Source: Lewinellaceae bacterium (GTDB taxonomy: Bacteria > Bacteroidota > Bacteroidia > Chitinophagales > Saprospiraceae). Taken from it: a stretch of 64,000 bases of DNA. Every line of letters starts with the position of its first letter. The first letter of the stretch is position 1. The translations under genes were made by a program, and so were the position numbers. Positions 1-8,979 of the stretch are shown here, one piece after another. Location: the NCBI GenBank assembly GCA_020636005.1, contig JACJYR010000003.1:868001-932000 (forward strand), read 5' to 3'. The notes under the pieces are model-generated. The model saw only the letters and a program-made list of their open reading frames with translations. It searched no databases and was not told where the DNA came from.

Positions 1-930
1 GGCTTGATGCTACCCTACACTGGGGGGCAGCCCCAGAAGCGCCACGCTATTCTGGCGATCAACCTCCGGGGCGGCGGCGGCCTCGAAATATGGCAGTACA
101 CGGAGCGCACACCGCAGCCTGTTGACTTCCAACTGCAAGTGGGCGATCTGGGTATCTACGTTTCCAAAATAAAATCATCCGATATCCAGGCGGCCCATGC
201 TTTCCTGGCAGGAAAAGAGGTAGGGCTTTTGGGCGATATTTCACAAAACCCTGCGGGCCAGGAGCACTTTTTCCTGCAAGACCTGCATGGCAACGTGGTG
301 GAAGTGGTGGAAAGCGGCCATTGGTTCCAACCCGGCAAGTTTTCCATGGGCGGCGTGGTCGGCTGCACCATCGGCGTCTCCGATATGGACGCCTCCGTGC
401 ATTTCTACCGGGGCGTGCTGGGTTTCGATGAGGTGGTGTTCGACAAATCGGGCATCTTCCCCGACCTTACCTGCCTGCCGGGCGGCGACGGCCGTTTCCG
501 CCGGGTATTGCTGCGTCATACCGAACCCCGCAAAGGCGCATTTTCCAGGTTCTTCAGCAACAACGAAATCGAACTGGTGCAGGCTACCAACCGCACCCCC
601 CGCAAGATATTCGAGGGCCGCTACTGGGGCGACCCCGGCTACATCCACCTCTGCTTCGACATCACCGGCATGGCCTCCATGAAGGCGCTTTGCGAAGAGC
701 ACGGATGCCCCTTTACCGTGGACAGCAGCGACTCCTTCGACATGGGCGACGCCGCCGGCCATTTCAGCTACATCGAAGACCCGGACGGCACACTGATAGA
801 ATTCGTGGAGACGCACAAAATGCACCTGATCAAAAAACTGGGCTGGAAGCTCGACCTGCGCAAACGCCAGTTGGACAAACCGCTGCCGGACTGGATGCTG
901 AAATCGCTGCGCCTGGGAAGGGTGAAGTGA
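1..930 (+). CDS. VOC-superfamily protein (glyoxalase/dioxygenase fold), 5' end outside window
   Basis: The reading frame is open to the left edge, so the true start is missing. About 309 residues remain. Two VOC-type modules are visible: a partial first one (about residues 1-105, ending HGNVVEVVES) and a second from about 115 to 270. The second opens with GCTIGVSDMDASVHFYRGVL, a typical VOC beginning, and includes GYIHLCFDI and DPDGTLIEFVE, where VOC enzymes carry His and Glu metal ligands. Members of this fold include glyoxalases, extradiol dioxygenases and resistance proteins, so the substrate cannot be named. The gene converges on the OstA-like gene, 84 bp away. Confidence 0.8.
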   Translation, partial: GLMLPYTGGQPQKRHAILAINLRGGGGLEIWQYTERTPQPVDFQLQVGDLGIYVSKIKSSDIQAAHAFLAGKEVGLLGDISQNPAGQEHFFLQDLHGNVVEVVESGHWFQPGKFSMGGVVGCTIGVSDMDASVHFYRGVLGFDEVVFDKSGIFPDLTCLPGGDGRFRRVLLRHTEPRKGAFSRFFSNNEIELVQATNRTPRKIFEGRYWGDPGYIHLCFDITGMASMKALCEEHGCPFTVDSSDSFDMGDAAGHFSYIEDPDGTLIEFVETHKMHLIKKLGWKLDLRKRQLDKPLPDWMLKSLRLGRVK

Positions 931-1014
931 GTTTTGGGGCTATACTGTTGCGTTGGGTGTTTGGGTGGAAGTAAGTATGCCTTGAAAGTGGCCTGGCGCT
1001 AACAATAATTTTCA

Positions 1015-3408
1015 TTATTTTCCCGATGCAGGATTTTCAATTTCGCCATCCGGTTTGGGCGTTTCTACTTCTTCTTCTTCTTCCTCCACTTTAGGTTCAC
1101 TTTTTTGCTTTGGCACAAACAAATCCTCCACTGTGGCCGGCCGTTTTTCCACCTGCCAATGGAAGCCCTCCATCTGCAGGCCCGCATGGTCCGTCCCTTT
1201 CATGGGGAACAGCGTAGCATTGGGCTGGGTATAAAAGCGGATGCCCTCCACCTCGTTGTCGCCAAAAAAAATCAGCATTTCGCTGCACAAGGTCTTGTTC
1301 ACCCCGATGTAGGCATCCTCGTCGTCCAGGGCGTAATAGACGGACTCTGCATTGCCCTCCACCCTGACCCGCCTTAGTTCGCCATCCTCAAAAAACGCCG
1401 TACTGTGCTTGCCCTTGATTTGGTTGAAAAACACCTCGTCGGGAGAGTTGATGATGAAAGAATTCTGTCGCAGGTAAATGCGGTCAATCTGGTCGTTGGC
1501 CAGTTGGATGCGCACCGTGTCGGCGGTGAACTGCGAGGTGTCCGACCAGATGATAGGATTTGTAAAAAGCCGGAACATCGAGTCCACCGTGCTGTACGAC
1601 ATGGAATCGCAGGTGGCCTGCAGGTCGCTCTTGAAAATGCGCACGTCGTGGTAGGCAAGGATGAGGCGGGGTTCTTCCTTTTTCTTTTTGACTATCGGAG
1701 CATGGGCAGGGGGCACAAACAAATCAATCGAATCCGGCAAAGGGGCCGAAACAGCGTCGGCCGGGCTGCTTTGTAGTGCTGTGGTTTCCTCCAACAAGTC
1801 CAAAAGTGGGGTAGCAATCGTATCGCCCGGTTCTACCAACTGGCCTGGTAAAGTGTCGCCCGGCAAAGGCGGGACCGGCTGGAAGACAGGTGCTGGTTTT
1901 TCCCAAACAAGGGTATCGGTTGGTCCAACCGGCTGTTCCGGCCTTTGAAATGCTGTGCTATTCATCGGCAGCTCTGCCTTGGCTGTGTCCATCGGCAAAT
2001 TTTCCGATGAATCACGTTGGGCTTCCAATCCATCAGGGAAAAAATCCTTTAGCAGCCCTTTATGAACAGGCGCCAGCGAATCCAGCGTTAGCGAATCGCC
2101 CATCATGGGCTTGCCCTTTGCCTCCACTTCCGTCGAATCGATTGCCGCACGTTTAACCGCATCCTCTGGTTTCAGGGAGACCAGCGTGTCGGCGGTCACG
2201 AACAGCGAGTCGCCATCAATCATCTTGATGAGCAGGGGCCGCCCTCCCCTGCCGCCGCTGGCTTTCAGGTAGTTTTTCTTTTTGGAGTGTTCGGCAAAAT
2301 CACATACGACGGTGAGCTGCTCGCTGGTATCCCGCCAGAGAACGTTGCCGGTCGCCGTGCCCAGTTCTTTTTCCTTGTCGTAGTCCACCAGGTCGGCGTC
2401 GAGCACCTGCGTACCGTCCACGATGTGCGAGCGGCCACGGGTAGCGTAGGTTTCGTTGCGGCCGTCGTAGGTGACGGTGTCGCCCGTGATGGTGCGGTCC
2501 TGGTCCCGGATAAAGGCGTTGCCCTCCAGGATGGTGACCTCCGTGCGCTCGTTGTAGCGGATGCGGTTGGCAGAGGCCACGGTGGCCGTATCCTCAAAGT
2601 GGGCGTCCCGGAGCAGGGTCACTTCCTCCAGGTTGCCGTCGTAGCGCATCACTTCGGCCCAGGCCCGCTGTTCGCCCTTCACGTATTGAGGGTTTTTGGT
2701 AAACTCTGCCAGTTTGCGGTTGATGTCGTAAAAGCCGGCCTCCGTATAAATCCGGGCCGTGTCCTGCACGATGATGGTGGGGGCGAGGAAGGTGACGATC
2801 TTGGAAGCGGCATTGAACTGCAGGGTGTCCGAGCGGAGCGAGAAGTCCGGGCTGACCACCACCACACTGTCCTTGAAAAAAATGTCGTCGGTTTTAGCAT
2901 GAAAATACCCCCGCACACTGGTCAGGTAGGTAGTATCATCGGTGAGGGTGGCGCCGGTCAGGTAGGTAGCGATTTTGGAGTTGACATCGTAGGTCAGGTG
3001 TTCGGTGAAGAGTTTTTGCTGGCCTTTCACCAGGGATACGTTGCCGTAGAGGTCGGCAATTTTGGTGAGGCTGCTGTACTCTGCCGAGTCGGAGAAGATG
3101 GTCATGGAGTCGCCCTGCTGCAGGATGAAGTTGCCCCTGGCGGTCATGTCCTTGCTATTAAGAATGGTGGCGCTGTCGCAAAAGAGAAAGACGGTGTCCT
3201 GGTTGAGTTCCACATGTCCTTTCAGTTCCTGTATGGTGTCCTTGCCGGTGGCGAGGTACAGCAGTTCGTCGGCATAGCGGATGTGGATGAACTTGTCGCC
3301 GCTTGTGTCGGCAGGTACTTTGGCTGGTTTCACGGGGGCCTGTGCCATCGCCAGTATTGGCACGAGGGAAAAAATGGAAATGCTTAATTTTAAAAAATAT
3401 TGCTGCAT
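1015..3408 (-). CDS. OstA/LptA-like LPS-transport family protein
   Basis: Large (797 aa) exported protein of the OstA-like N-terminal family seen in Bacteroidota and related to LptA/LptD, which move lipopolysaccharide to the outer membrane. I chose the internal Met (MQQYFLKLSISIFSLVPILA) because it starts a clean signal peptide; an in-frame Met nine codons upstream lacks this. The body is a run of beta-jellyroll-like repeats of the type 'G.v....d.....ad.a.y', for example GHVELNQDTVFLFCDSA, GNFILQQGDSMTIFSDSA and GNVSLVKGQQKLFTEHL. A Pro/Thr/Ser-rich linker sits at about 480-600 and the tail is strongly acidic (a run of Glu). It stands alone rather than beside lptB/lptC. Family call good, precise role inferred. 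Confidence 0.8.
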   Translation of the reverse strand: MQQYFLKLSISIFSLVPILAMAQAPVKPAKVPADTSGDKFIHIRYADELLYLATGKDTIQELKGHVELNQDTVFLFCDSATILNSKDMTARGNFILQQGDSMTIFSDSAEYSSLTKIADLYGNVSLVKGQQKLFTEHLTYDVNSKIATYLTGATLTDDTTYLTSVRGYFHAKTDDIFFKDSVVVVSPDFSLRSDTLQFNAASKIVTFLAPTIIVQDTARIYTEAGFYDINRKLAEFTKNPQYVKGEQRAWAEVMRYDGNLEEVTLLRDAHFEDTATVASANRIRYNERTEVTILEGNAFIRDQDRTITGDTVTYDGRNETYATRGRSHIVDGTQVLDADLVDYDKEKELGTATGNVLWRDTSEQLTVVCDFAEHSKKKNYLKASGGRGGRPLLIKMIDGDSLFVTADTLVSLKPEDAVKRAAIDSTEVEAKGKPMMGDSLTLDSLAPVHKGLLKDFFPDGLEAQRDSSENLPMDTAKAELPMNSTAFQRPEQPVGPTDTLVWEKPAPVFQPVPPLPGDTLPGQLVEPGDTIATPLLDLLEETTALQSSPADAVSAPLPDSIDLFVPPAHAPIVKKKKEEPRLILAYHDVRIFKSDLQATCDSMSYSTVDSMFRLFTNPIIWSDTSQFTADTVRIQLANDQIDRIYLRQNSFIINSPDEVFFNQIKGKHSTAFFEDGELRRVRVEGNAESVYYALDDEDAYIGVNKTLCSEMLIFFGDNEVEGIRFYTQPNATLFPMKGTDHAGLQMEGFHWQVEKRPATVEDLFVPKQKSEPKVEEEEEEVETPKPDGEIENPASGK

Positions 3409-3534
3409 GTAGGGATTTGGATCTGCTTGTTGCAAAACGTTTTGGAAAATGCGGCCACCTGCCGTTGGGTTTTCCTTAACCCAATTTTTTCAGTGCCCGA
3501 AGCCCACACGCTTCTCTGCTCTCACCCCTCACCG

Positions 3535-4209
3535 CTAAACATAGTAAGCCGGTGCACCTATTTCCTTCAACCGGGCAATCGTCTCTTCCGGGTTTTCCGA
3601 TTTGAAAATACTGCTGCCCGCCACGAGCACGTCGGCCCCGGCCTGCAGGAGTTTTTCTGCGTTTTGCAAACCAACCCCACCGTCCACCTCGATGAGCGTT
3701 TTTGCATTTTGCTCGATGATCATTTGTTTCAATTTCCTGATTTTGGGGATGGCGTGGTAGATGAACTTTTGTCCGCCAAAGCCCGGGTTGACCGACATGA
3801 CAAGCACCAGGTCAGTTTCTTCCAGAATATCTTCCAGCAGGTGTACGGGCGTGGCGGGGTTGAGGGCCACGCCAGCTTTGGCACCTGTTTCCCTGATTTG
3901 TTGCAGGGTGCGGTGCAGGTGCGGGCAGGCTTCGTAATGCACGGTGATGACGTCGGCCCCGGCCTGGCGGAAGTCTTCGATGTACTTTTCCGGCTCGACA
4001 ATCATGAGGTGGACATCGAGCGGCTTTTGGGCCATTTTTTTCATAAATCCCACGATGAACATGCCGAAGGAGATGTTGGGCACGAAGCGCCCGTCCATGA
4101 TGTCCACATGAAACCAGTCGGCCCGGCTGCGGTTTACCAGGTCAAACTCCTTTTGCAGGTGGGTAAAATCGGCGGCCAGCACAGATGGTGCTACTAGATG
4201 AGTTTTCAT
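3535..4209 (-). CDS. rpe: Ribulose-phosphate 3-epimerase
   Basis: Interconverts ribulose-5-phosphate and xylulose-5-phosphate in the pentose phosphate pathway in the cytoplasm. At 224 aa it has the usual full length and TIM-barrel motifs in order: APSVLAADF near the N-terminus (substrate Ser), HVDIMDGRFVPN (metal-binding His and catalytic Asp), DVHLMIVEPEKY (second metal His), MSVNPGFGGQKF (phosphate/lid loop) and EVDGGV (second catalytic Asp). The start at 4209 places APSVL at residues 8-12, as expected for the family. It is transcribed alone, 126 bp upstream of the OstA-like gene on the same strand. Confidence 0.97.
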   Translation of the reverse strand: MKTHLVAPSVLAADFTHLQKEFDLVNRSRADWFHVDIMDGRFVPNISFGMFIVGFMKKMAQKPLDVHLMIVEPEKYIEDFRQAGADVITVHYEACPHLHRTLQQIRETGAKAGVALNPATPVHLLEDILEETDLVLVMSVNPGFGGQKFIYHAIPKIRKLKQMIIEQNAKTLIEVDGGVGLQNAEKLLQAGADVLVAGSSIFKSENPEETIARLKEIGAPAYYV

Positions 4210-4328
4210 AAGGCTAAGGTAGGGGGTTTTGAGTGTTTGTGTATTTAGGTGTTCAGGTGTTTTTCTGCCTGTTTTTCCATTCAGTTCAATTTTCTTTTCA
4301 ATAAAACCGTCATTGCTAGCCTTAAAAT

Positions 4329-4375
4329 AACAAGGCAGCAGGCCTGCAAATTGCCTGCCTGCTGCCCTGTTTTTG
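4329..4375 (-). terminator. Rho-independent terminator of the 4393-4938 gene
   Basis: A GC-rich stem (about 16 bp with small imperfections) pairs GGCAGCAGGC with GCCTGCTGCC around an AT-rich loop and is flanked by A/T runs. It lies 18 bp past the stop codon of the small outer-membrane protein gene. On the minus strand it ends in a T-rich tail; the plus strand also has a T run, so it may work both ways. Confidence 0.75.
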
Positions 4376-4392
4376 TATGACCGGATCTGGTT

Positions 4393-4938
4393 TTAATTTC
4401 CACCAAATCCGAAAGAAATGCCACCACTGATTAAGCCAATGCCATACCCTGCTTCGGCCCATACTCCGATACCAGGCGTGAACCAGTAGTTTATGCCTGC
4501 CAAGGCGCTTCCGAAGGGCCCGGAGTTATAGGTGGTACTTCCATAAAAATCGCCGAAATAAAAGAAAGCCCCTGCCATTACCCCACCGTAAAAATCCAGC
4601 TTGTCGGAGTTGACAAAATGAAAATGATAAGTTCCCCTGGCACCTACAAAAACCCGATTGAAGGTAAAGCCATCCAGATCTTTATAGGAATAGTGCTTGA
4701 GGGCCACAACGCCGCCGATACCAAGGTTGCCTATGCCAAGGTCGTCCACTATTCCACGATCGTAGGATACGATGCCAGCCGGCCAGGCATTGTAAACGCT
4801 ATATCCATAGCCTCCGAGGCCAAAGCCCGCATGGATCACATTCGATCCTTGGGTAAAAGGAGTCTGGGCATCCGTAACTGATGCTGTTAGCAGCCCAATT
4901 GCCAATACAGCCGAAAAAATGAGTTGATTTGCTTTCAT
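4393..4938 (-). CDS. Small secreted outer-membrane beta-barrel-like protein, unknown function
   Basis: 181 aa. Residues 1-25 are a clear signal peptide (MKANQLIFSAVLAIGLL, then ASVTDA before Gln). The mature part is rich in Gly, Tyr and Phe with alternating hydrophobic residues (AGFGLGGYGYSVYNAW, FVGARGTYHFHFV, GIGVWAEAGYGIGLISGG) and ends close to an aromatic residue (SFGFGGN). That pattern fits an 8-strand outer-membrane barrel of the generic 'outer membrane beta-barrel protein' type in Bacteroidota. No catalytic motif is visible. It has its own terminator and probably its own promoter, so it looks monocistronic. Confidence 0.65.
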   Translation of the reverse strand: MKANQLIFSAVLAIGLLTASVTDAQTPFTQGSNVIHAGFGLGGYGYSVYNAWPAGIVSYDRGIVDDLGIGNLGIGGVVALKHYSYKDLDGFTFNRVFVGARGTYHFHFVNSDKLDFYGGVMAGAFFYFGDFYGSTTYNSGPFGSALAGINYWFTPGIGVWAEAGYGIGLISGGISFGFGGN

Positions 4939-5076
4939 AATGAAATTGAGTTTTATTAAAAAATGGTTTTACGAACTGGATCAATCATTTGGAAGGGGGA
5001 TGTTTAAAACCATTACCGTAGCTAAAAGCAAATTGTAAATCTGCGCGGCTAATGTAAGCCACTTTTTTAATTTCCG

Positions 5077-5925
5077 TCAAATCTTCTCTACCCGGCCAAA
5101 CAGGATCACGTTTTTGAGGGAAGGTTCGGCCGTTTGGCCCTCGTCTTCCAGGGTAGCATAAAACGACTGCGGTTTTTCGATGAAGGGAATTGATTGGAGG
5201 GTCTTACTGGCGGTTTTGGCAGCCATCGTCGCCAGGAACTGCCCCTTCCCGTCCACGGAGGTCCAAAGCTGATAGGCCTTGCCTGTTGGCGGTGGCGGGA
5301 GGTTTTTCACGTCCAGGAAAGCTGTTTGGCTGTCGGGGTTCCAGTAAACTACCGCAAAGGCCTGGCTGCTGAAGGATTTGACGCCTGCTAGGAGGATGGG
5401 CCGGTTGGCAGGGTGGCGCAGGGCGTCATATTCCTGTTTGATTCCTGACAGGGCGGCCATTTCTGCCGCTGTATTTTTTTTATATTCCTCAAAAGCTCCC
5501 TGGACCTCGCCCAGCTCCTGCCGGGCCTTGTTGGCCTGCGACATGAACAGGAATATGCCCACACAGGCGCCAATCAATGCCAGCCCCAGCAGGGCAGCTA
5601 TCGTGGCAGTCCAGTTTATGGCGGTTTTTTCGTTCTTTGGTCGCTCTGACACGGGAGCCTTTGGCGTGGGTGCCACCTTTCCCTTCGTGCTGGGCTTTGG
5701 GGATTCCGACAGTACCTGCAGGGTTTTCTGCTTCAACGCCTCGGGGGGGCTGACGGCATGGGCCCTGGCATACGCTTCCAGGGTCAAATAAATATTGTCA
5801 AGTTCTTCCCGGATAGCAACGTGCTTGTCCATTAGATCCCGGATGTCTTGTTCGTCTTCCGCCGAGGCCAGTCCTGCCACGTAGCGTTCCAGGATGCCTG
5901 ATGATATGAATGATTGGTTGTCCAT
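5077..5925 (-). CDS. Anti-sigma factor, RskA-type membrane protein
   Basis: 282 aa. The cytoplasmic N-terminus (about 1-75) starts SGILERYVAGLASAEDEQDI, the usual opening of Bacteroidota anti-sigma-K-like proteins. One membrane span lies at about residues 106-130 (WTATIAALLGLALIGACVGIF). The outer domain (about 170-282) matches the RskA C-terminal fold: AVVYWNPDSQTAFLDVKNLP, then PTGKAYQLW. It would bind and hold the sigma factor encoded 178 bp upstream on the same strand and release it on an envelope signal. The HXXXCXXC zinc motif of ZAS anti-sigmas is absent, as in other RskA-like members. Confidence 0.88.
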   Translation of the reverse strand: MDNQSFISSGILERYVAGLASAEDEQDIRDLMDKHVAIREELDNIYLTLEAYARAHAVSPPEALKQKTLQVLSESPKPSTKGKVAPTPKAPVSERPKNEKTAINWTATIAALLGLALIGACVGIFLFMSQANKARQELGEVQGAFEEYKKNTAAEMAALSGIKQEYDALRHPANRPILLAGVKSFSSQAFAVVYWNPDSQTAFLDVKNLPPPPTGKAYQLWTSVDGKGQFLATMAAKTASKTLQSIPFIEKPQSFYATLEDEGQTAEPSLKNVILFGRVEKI

Positions 5926-6103
5926 GTTTATTTTTTTGTCAAATGGTTAATTGCGGGGTGGCTGATTGGCTTGTTACCAAGTCCTAAAGGGACTTCTATT
6001 CCAAGGCGTCTATTTCAATTTTTAAGAAAATCAACACCTCCTGGCGTTTTTTTTTGATAAAAGTTTGGGTGGTGGCTATTTCAATTCCTCACGCAGGCAC
6101 CCG

Positions 6104-6622
6104 TTAGTGCTGCTGTTCTTCCAGCACTTTCCGCAGTTCCCGCAGTGCGAAGCGCAAACGGGTGTTTAAGGTCCCAAGAGGAATGTTCATGGTTTCCTCG
6201 ATCTCCTGTTCAGACATATTGTTGAAAAAAGCCAGTTCCAGGACTTTCCGGTGTTTGTCTTCCAGTTGTTTTTCCAATTGGGCCATGGAGATGGCGCCGC
6301 CTTCCGGCAAATGGGCAGCCTGGTAAGCTGCAAAGTCGAACTTCTCTGCGGGCTGTTCGCCGGATCGTTTGGATTCTTTGGCGAGCGCCTGCATAAATTG
6401 GAGCGCCCAATGAAAAAACCGTTCCCTGGCAGGGTCGAACGCACTGGCATTTTTCCAGATTTTACGGAAAGTTTCCTGCACCACGAAAGCGGCCCGCTCC
6501 TCCGAGGAGGTGATGCGGAGGGCCACGCCGAACAGCACCGGCCCGTATTGATCGTACAACTGCGCCAATGCGTGCTGATCGCCCTTTCGCAATGCTTCCA
6601 ATGTATCTGTTCCTATGTCCAT
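6104..6622 (-). CDS. ECF-type RNA polymerase sigma factor (SigK-like)
   Basis: 172 aa. Region 2 spans about residues 14-85 (ALAQLYDQYGPVLFGVALRI, then VVQETFRKIW) and region 4 about 118-166 (LEDKHRKVLELAFFNNMSEQ, then TLNTRLRFALRELRKVL), with the helix-turn-helix at EIEETMNIPLGTLNTRL. It would direct RNA polymerase to promoters of its own regulon. It is followed by its likely cognate anti-sigma gene, the standard ECF arrangement. The divergently oriented DUF4331 genes 570 bp away are candidate targets by position only. Confidence 0.92.
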   Translation of the reverse strand: MDIGTDTLEALRKGDQHALAQLYDQYGPVLFGVALRITSSEERAAFVVQETFRKIWKNASAFDPARERFFHWALQFMQALAKESKRSGEQPAEKFDFAAYQAAHLPEGGAISMAQLEKQLEDKHRKVLELAFFNNMSEQEIEETMNIPLGTLNTRLRFALRELRKVLEEQQH

Positions 6623-7194
6623 AAGTTTTTTTGCTTTTGAATGCAGCGGTAAATCTATAAAAGTATGCTAGCAGATGTAGGCGGGGTTTGGAAAATTTGG
6701 AGTTGTTCGCTTGTTTTTGTGTTTGCCAGGTTTGGGCAGCAGTTAAAAAGTGCTTGTCATGGGAGCTTGTAAAATGAATAAGTCAATCTTTTTATCCGGT
6801 GATTTCAGCCCCGAAAAGCAAGGATAATTTCGCAGGGGTATTCAGCGGGAAATTTGTTTAACTCCCTCCAGGAAAAATTTAAACAATAAAAACGAATTTT
6901 TCCCCGTGCAGGAAATCCAAACGTTGAGTAGTTCCGTAATTAAGGGCAAAGTCATTTCAGTATGAAGGAAAATTTCTCTGCCAGTTTCAACATACACGTG
7001 TTCCACCGTTAACCGATACCCGGCAGGCCGTCCCAACTTGCCGTTGTCCACCTGATGAATTTACTGGCCCCGTTGGCTTTGGCTTACACAGCCAGGCGTA
7101 GGATCCTTATGCCTGAATTACAGATTACATCCAAACATTTGCTCAACTTCAATTTTCCATCTTTTACAGTTAATTATTTTAAAACCAATCAATT
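6623..7194. other. Intergenic region between divergent sigma factor and DUF4331 genes
   Basis: 572 bp without a gene I can support. It must hold the divergent promoters for the sigma/anti-sigma pair and for the DUF4331 operon. A 69-codon open frame (6842-7051, minus strand) has no recognisable family, signal peptide or convincing start context, so I did not call it. Confidence 0.5.
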
Positions 7195-8910
7195 ATGAAA
7201 TCATTCTTTTCAAAATTCCTGATGCCGGCGCTTTGCTTGTGGGGTTTGGAGGCCACGGCTTCCAGCCACCGGGAAGCACCGCTCATCGCCAACGATCCGC
7301 TGGCCGACAACACGGATGTCTATGCATTCGTAAGCCCTGATGATCCCAGTACGGTGACCATCATTGCCAATTACATCCCTGCCGAGTTGCCGCACGGCGG
7401 GCCAAACTACAACACCTTCGGGGAGAACATCCGCTACGAAATCCACATTGACAACGATGCCTCCGTTCCCGGCGATGAGGTGACCTACCGTTTCACTTTT
7501 CAAAGGGTGAACGAAGACCCCACTACTTTTTTCAACATCCGTCTGGGTGCCCGAAACATCCGAGCCACCTACAAGTGCGAGCGCTCCTTGGACGGTGGGA
7601 ACACCTGGACCACTATCATTATGGAAGGAGAGGTGCCTCCGCCCAACATCGGCCCACGCTCCATTGAAAGCAGCGTTGGCCTTGGCACCACCTACGACGA
7701 CCTGATCAGCGCCGCCATCATGACAGCCTCCACTGGCGAAACTGTCTATGCAGGCCCGGCCGATGATCCTTTTTTCGTTGACCTTGGCGGCGTGTTCGAC
7801 CTCGGCAACCTGCCCCGCCAAAACGGCGATTCCAGGGACGGCCTGGGAGAGTACAACGTGCATTCCATCGTCATCAAAGTGCCCATCAGTACCCTGAGGA
7901 AAGCAGGCGCTCCTGCTACCCCGACCAACATCCTCGACTCCGATTACGTGATTGGCGTATGGGCCAGTGCCAGCCGCAGGGCCATCCGTACCCTCGGCGC
8001 TCCCGGTGACCCTGCTACTTATGATGGCGGTTGGGTACAGGTTTCCCGCCTGGGCATGCCCCTAACCAATGAAGCGGTCATCCCCATCGGCTGGAAAGAC
8101 TACTGGAACAGCCTGACACCTTACGATGAACTGGCCGATACTGAATTGGACGGCTATTTCTACAACCCCGAACTGGCGCTTTACATGGACGACGACCTCT
8201 TTGGCGGCGCAGTCCCGGCTTTTGCCAAACTCCGCATCCAGCGCAACTCCCTGGGTTCCTTTGACTTCGGCAATGGCAACGACGGCCTCTATGTGCTGAA
8301 AGGCAATGCCGCTCTGGCGGGCACTGCCCTGGACGACGCTGTTTTTGGCACGCTGCTGCTGCCTGGCCCCGGAATGCCCCGCTCGGTTGACCTTTGGCCA
8401 GCCTTTCATACAGGTGTGCCAAATTTCCCGCCCTACCAACTGGCTACCGGCAAAAACGGCAACCCATTGGCCGCCGGCAAGCCTTTCGTCAACAACTTCC
8501 TGCCCAACGGCGGCGACATGCTCCGCCTCAACATGGCCGTGCCGCCTACCCCCCGTGACGACGCCAACTTTAGTTCCTTGGGCCTGATCCAGGCTGCTGT
8601 ACTGGGACTCACCGATCCGACCTACGCCAGCAATGCCAACCTCGAATTCATCCCTAACATGGATGGCTTCCCGAATGGCCGCCGCCTGGAAGATGATGTG
8701 ACCCGCATTGAACTGCAGGCTGTGTCCGGCGTAGTGCTGGCTGCCATCGGCCTCTGGTACGACGACTATGTCGCCGGCCAAAGCCCTGTCACGCAAGACC
8801 TGTTGGATGTGTTGACTTACGACACCGGCGTTGGTAAAAACGATAAAGATTTCAAAACCAGTTTCCCTTACGTGGCATCGCCCTGGAGTGGAACAGAGAC
8901 AGATCAATAA
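7195..8910 (+). CDS. DUF4331 family secreted protein, copy 1
   Basis: 571 aa. Residues 1-22 form a signal peptide (MKSFFSKFLMPALCLWGLEA), then SSHREAPLIANDPLADNTDV, the hallmark opening of DUF4331 proteins. The DUF4331 region fills the rest of the protein. Function is unknown for the family. Unlike the next gene it stops at SPWSGTETDQ and has no T9SS sorting domain, so it would be released into the periplasm or need another route out. The downstream paralogue starts 69 bp after its stop on the same strand, so the two are probably co-transcribed. Confidence 0.85.
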   Translation: MKSFFSKFLMPALCLWGLEATASSHREAPLIANDPLADNTDVYAFVSPDDPSTVTIIANYIPAELPHGGPNYNTFGENIRYEIHIDNDASVPGDEVTYRFTFQRVNEDPTTFFNIRLGARNIRATYKCERSLDGGNTWTTIIMEGEVPPPNIGPRSIESSVGLGTTYDDLISAAIMTASTGETVYAGPADDPFFVDLGGVFDLGNLPRQNGDSRDGLGEYNVHSIVIKVPISTLRKAGAPATPTNILDSDYVIGVWASASRRAIRTLGAPGDPATYDGGWVQVSRLGMPLTNEAVIPIGWKDYWNSLTPYDELADTELDGYFYNPELALYMDDDLFGGAVPAFAKLRIQRNSLGSFDFGNGNDGLYVLKGNAALAGTALDDAVFGTLLLPGPGMPRSVDLWPAFHTGVPNFPPYQLATGKNGNPLAAGKPFVNNFLPNGGDMLRLNMAVPPTPRDDANFSSLGLIQAAVLGLTDPTYASNANLEFIPNMDGFPNGRRLEDDVTRIELQAVSGVVLAAIGLWYDDYVAGQSPVTQDLLDVLTYDTGVGKNDKDFKTSFPYVASPWSGTETDQ

Positions 8911-8979
8911 GAAAAGAGGCATGGCCTGCGGCCTACCCCTGCTTTGCCATCTTTTCTAAAAACATTTAAAAAATAAATC

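Noticed and set aside
6842..7051. 69-codon minus-strand gene
   Set aside because: No family, signal peptide or start context; it lies in the expected promoter region.
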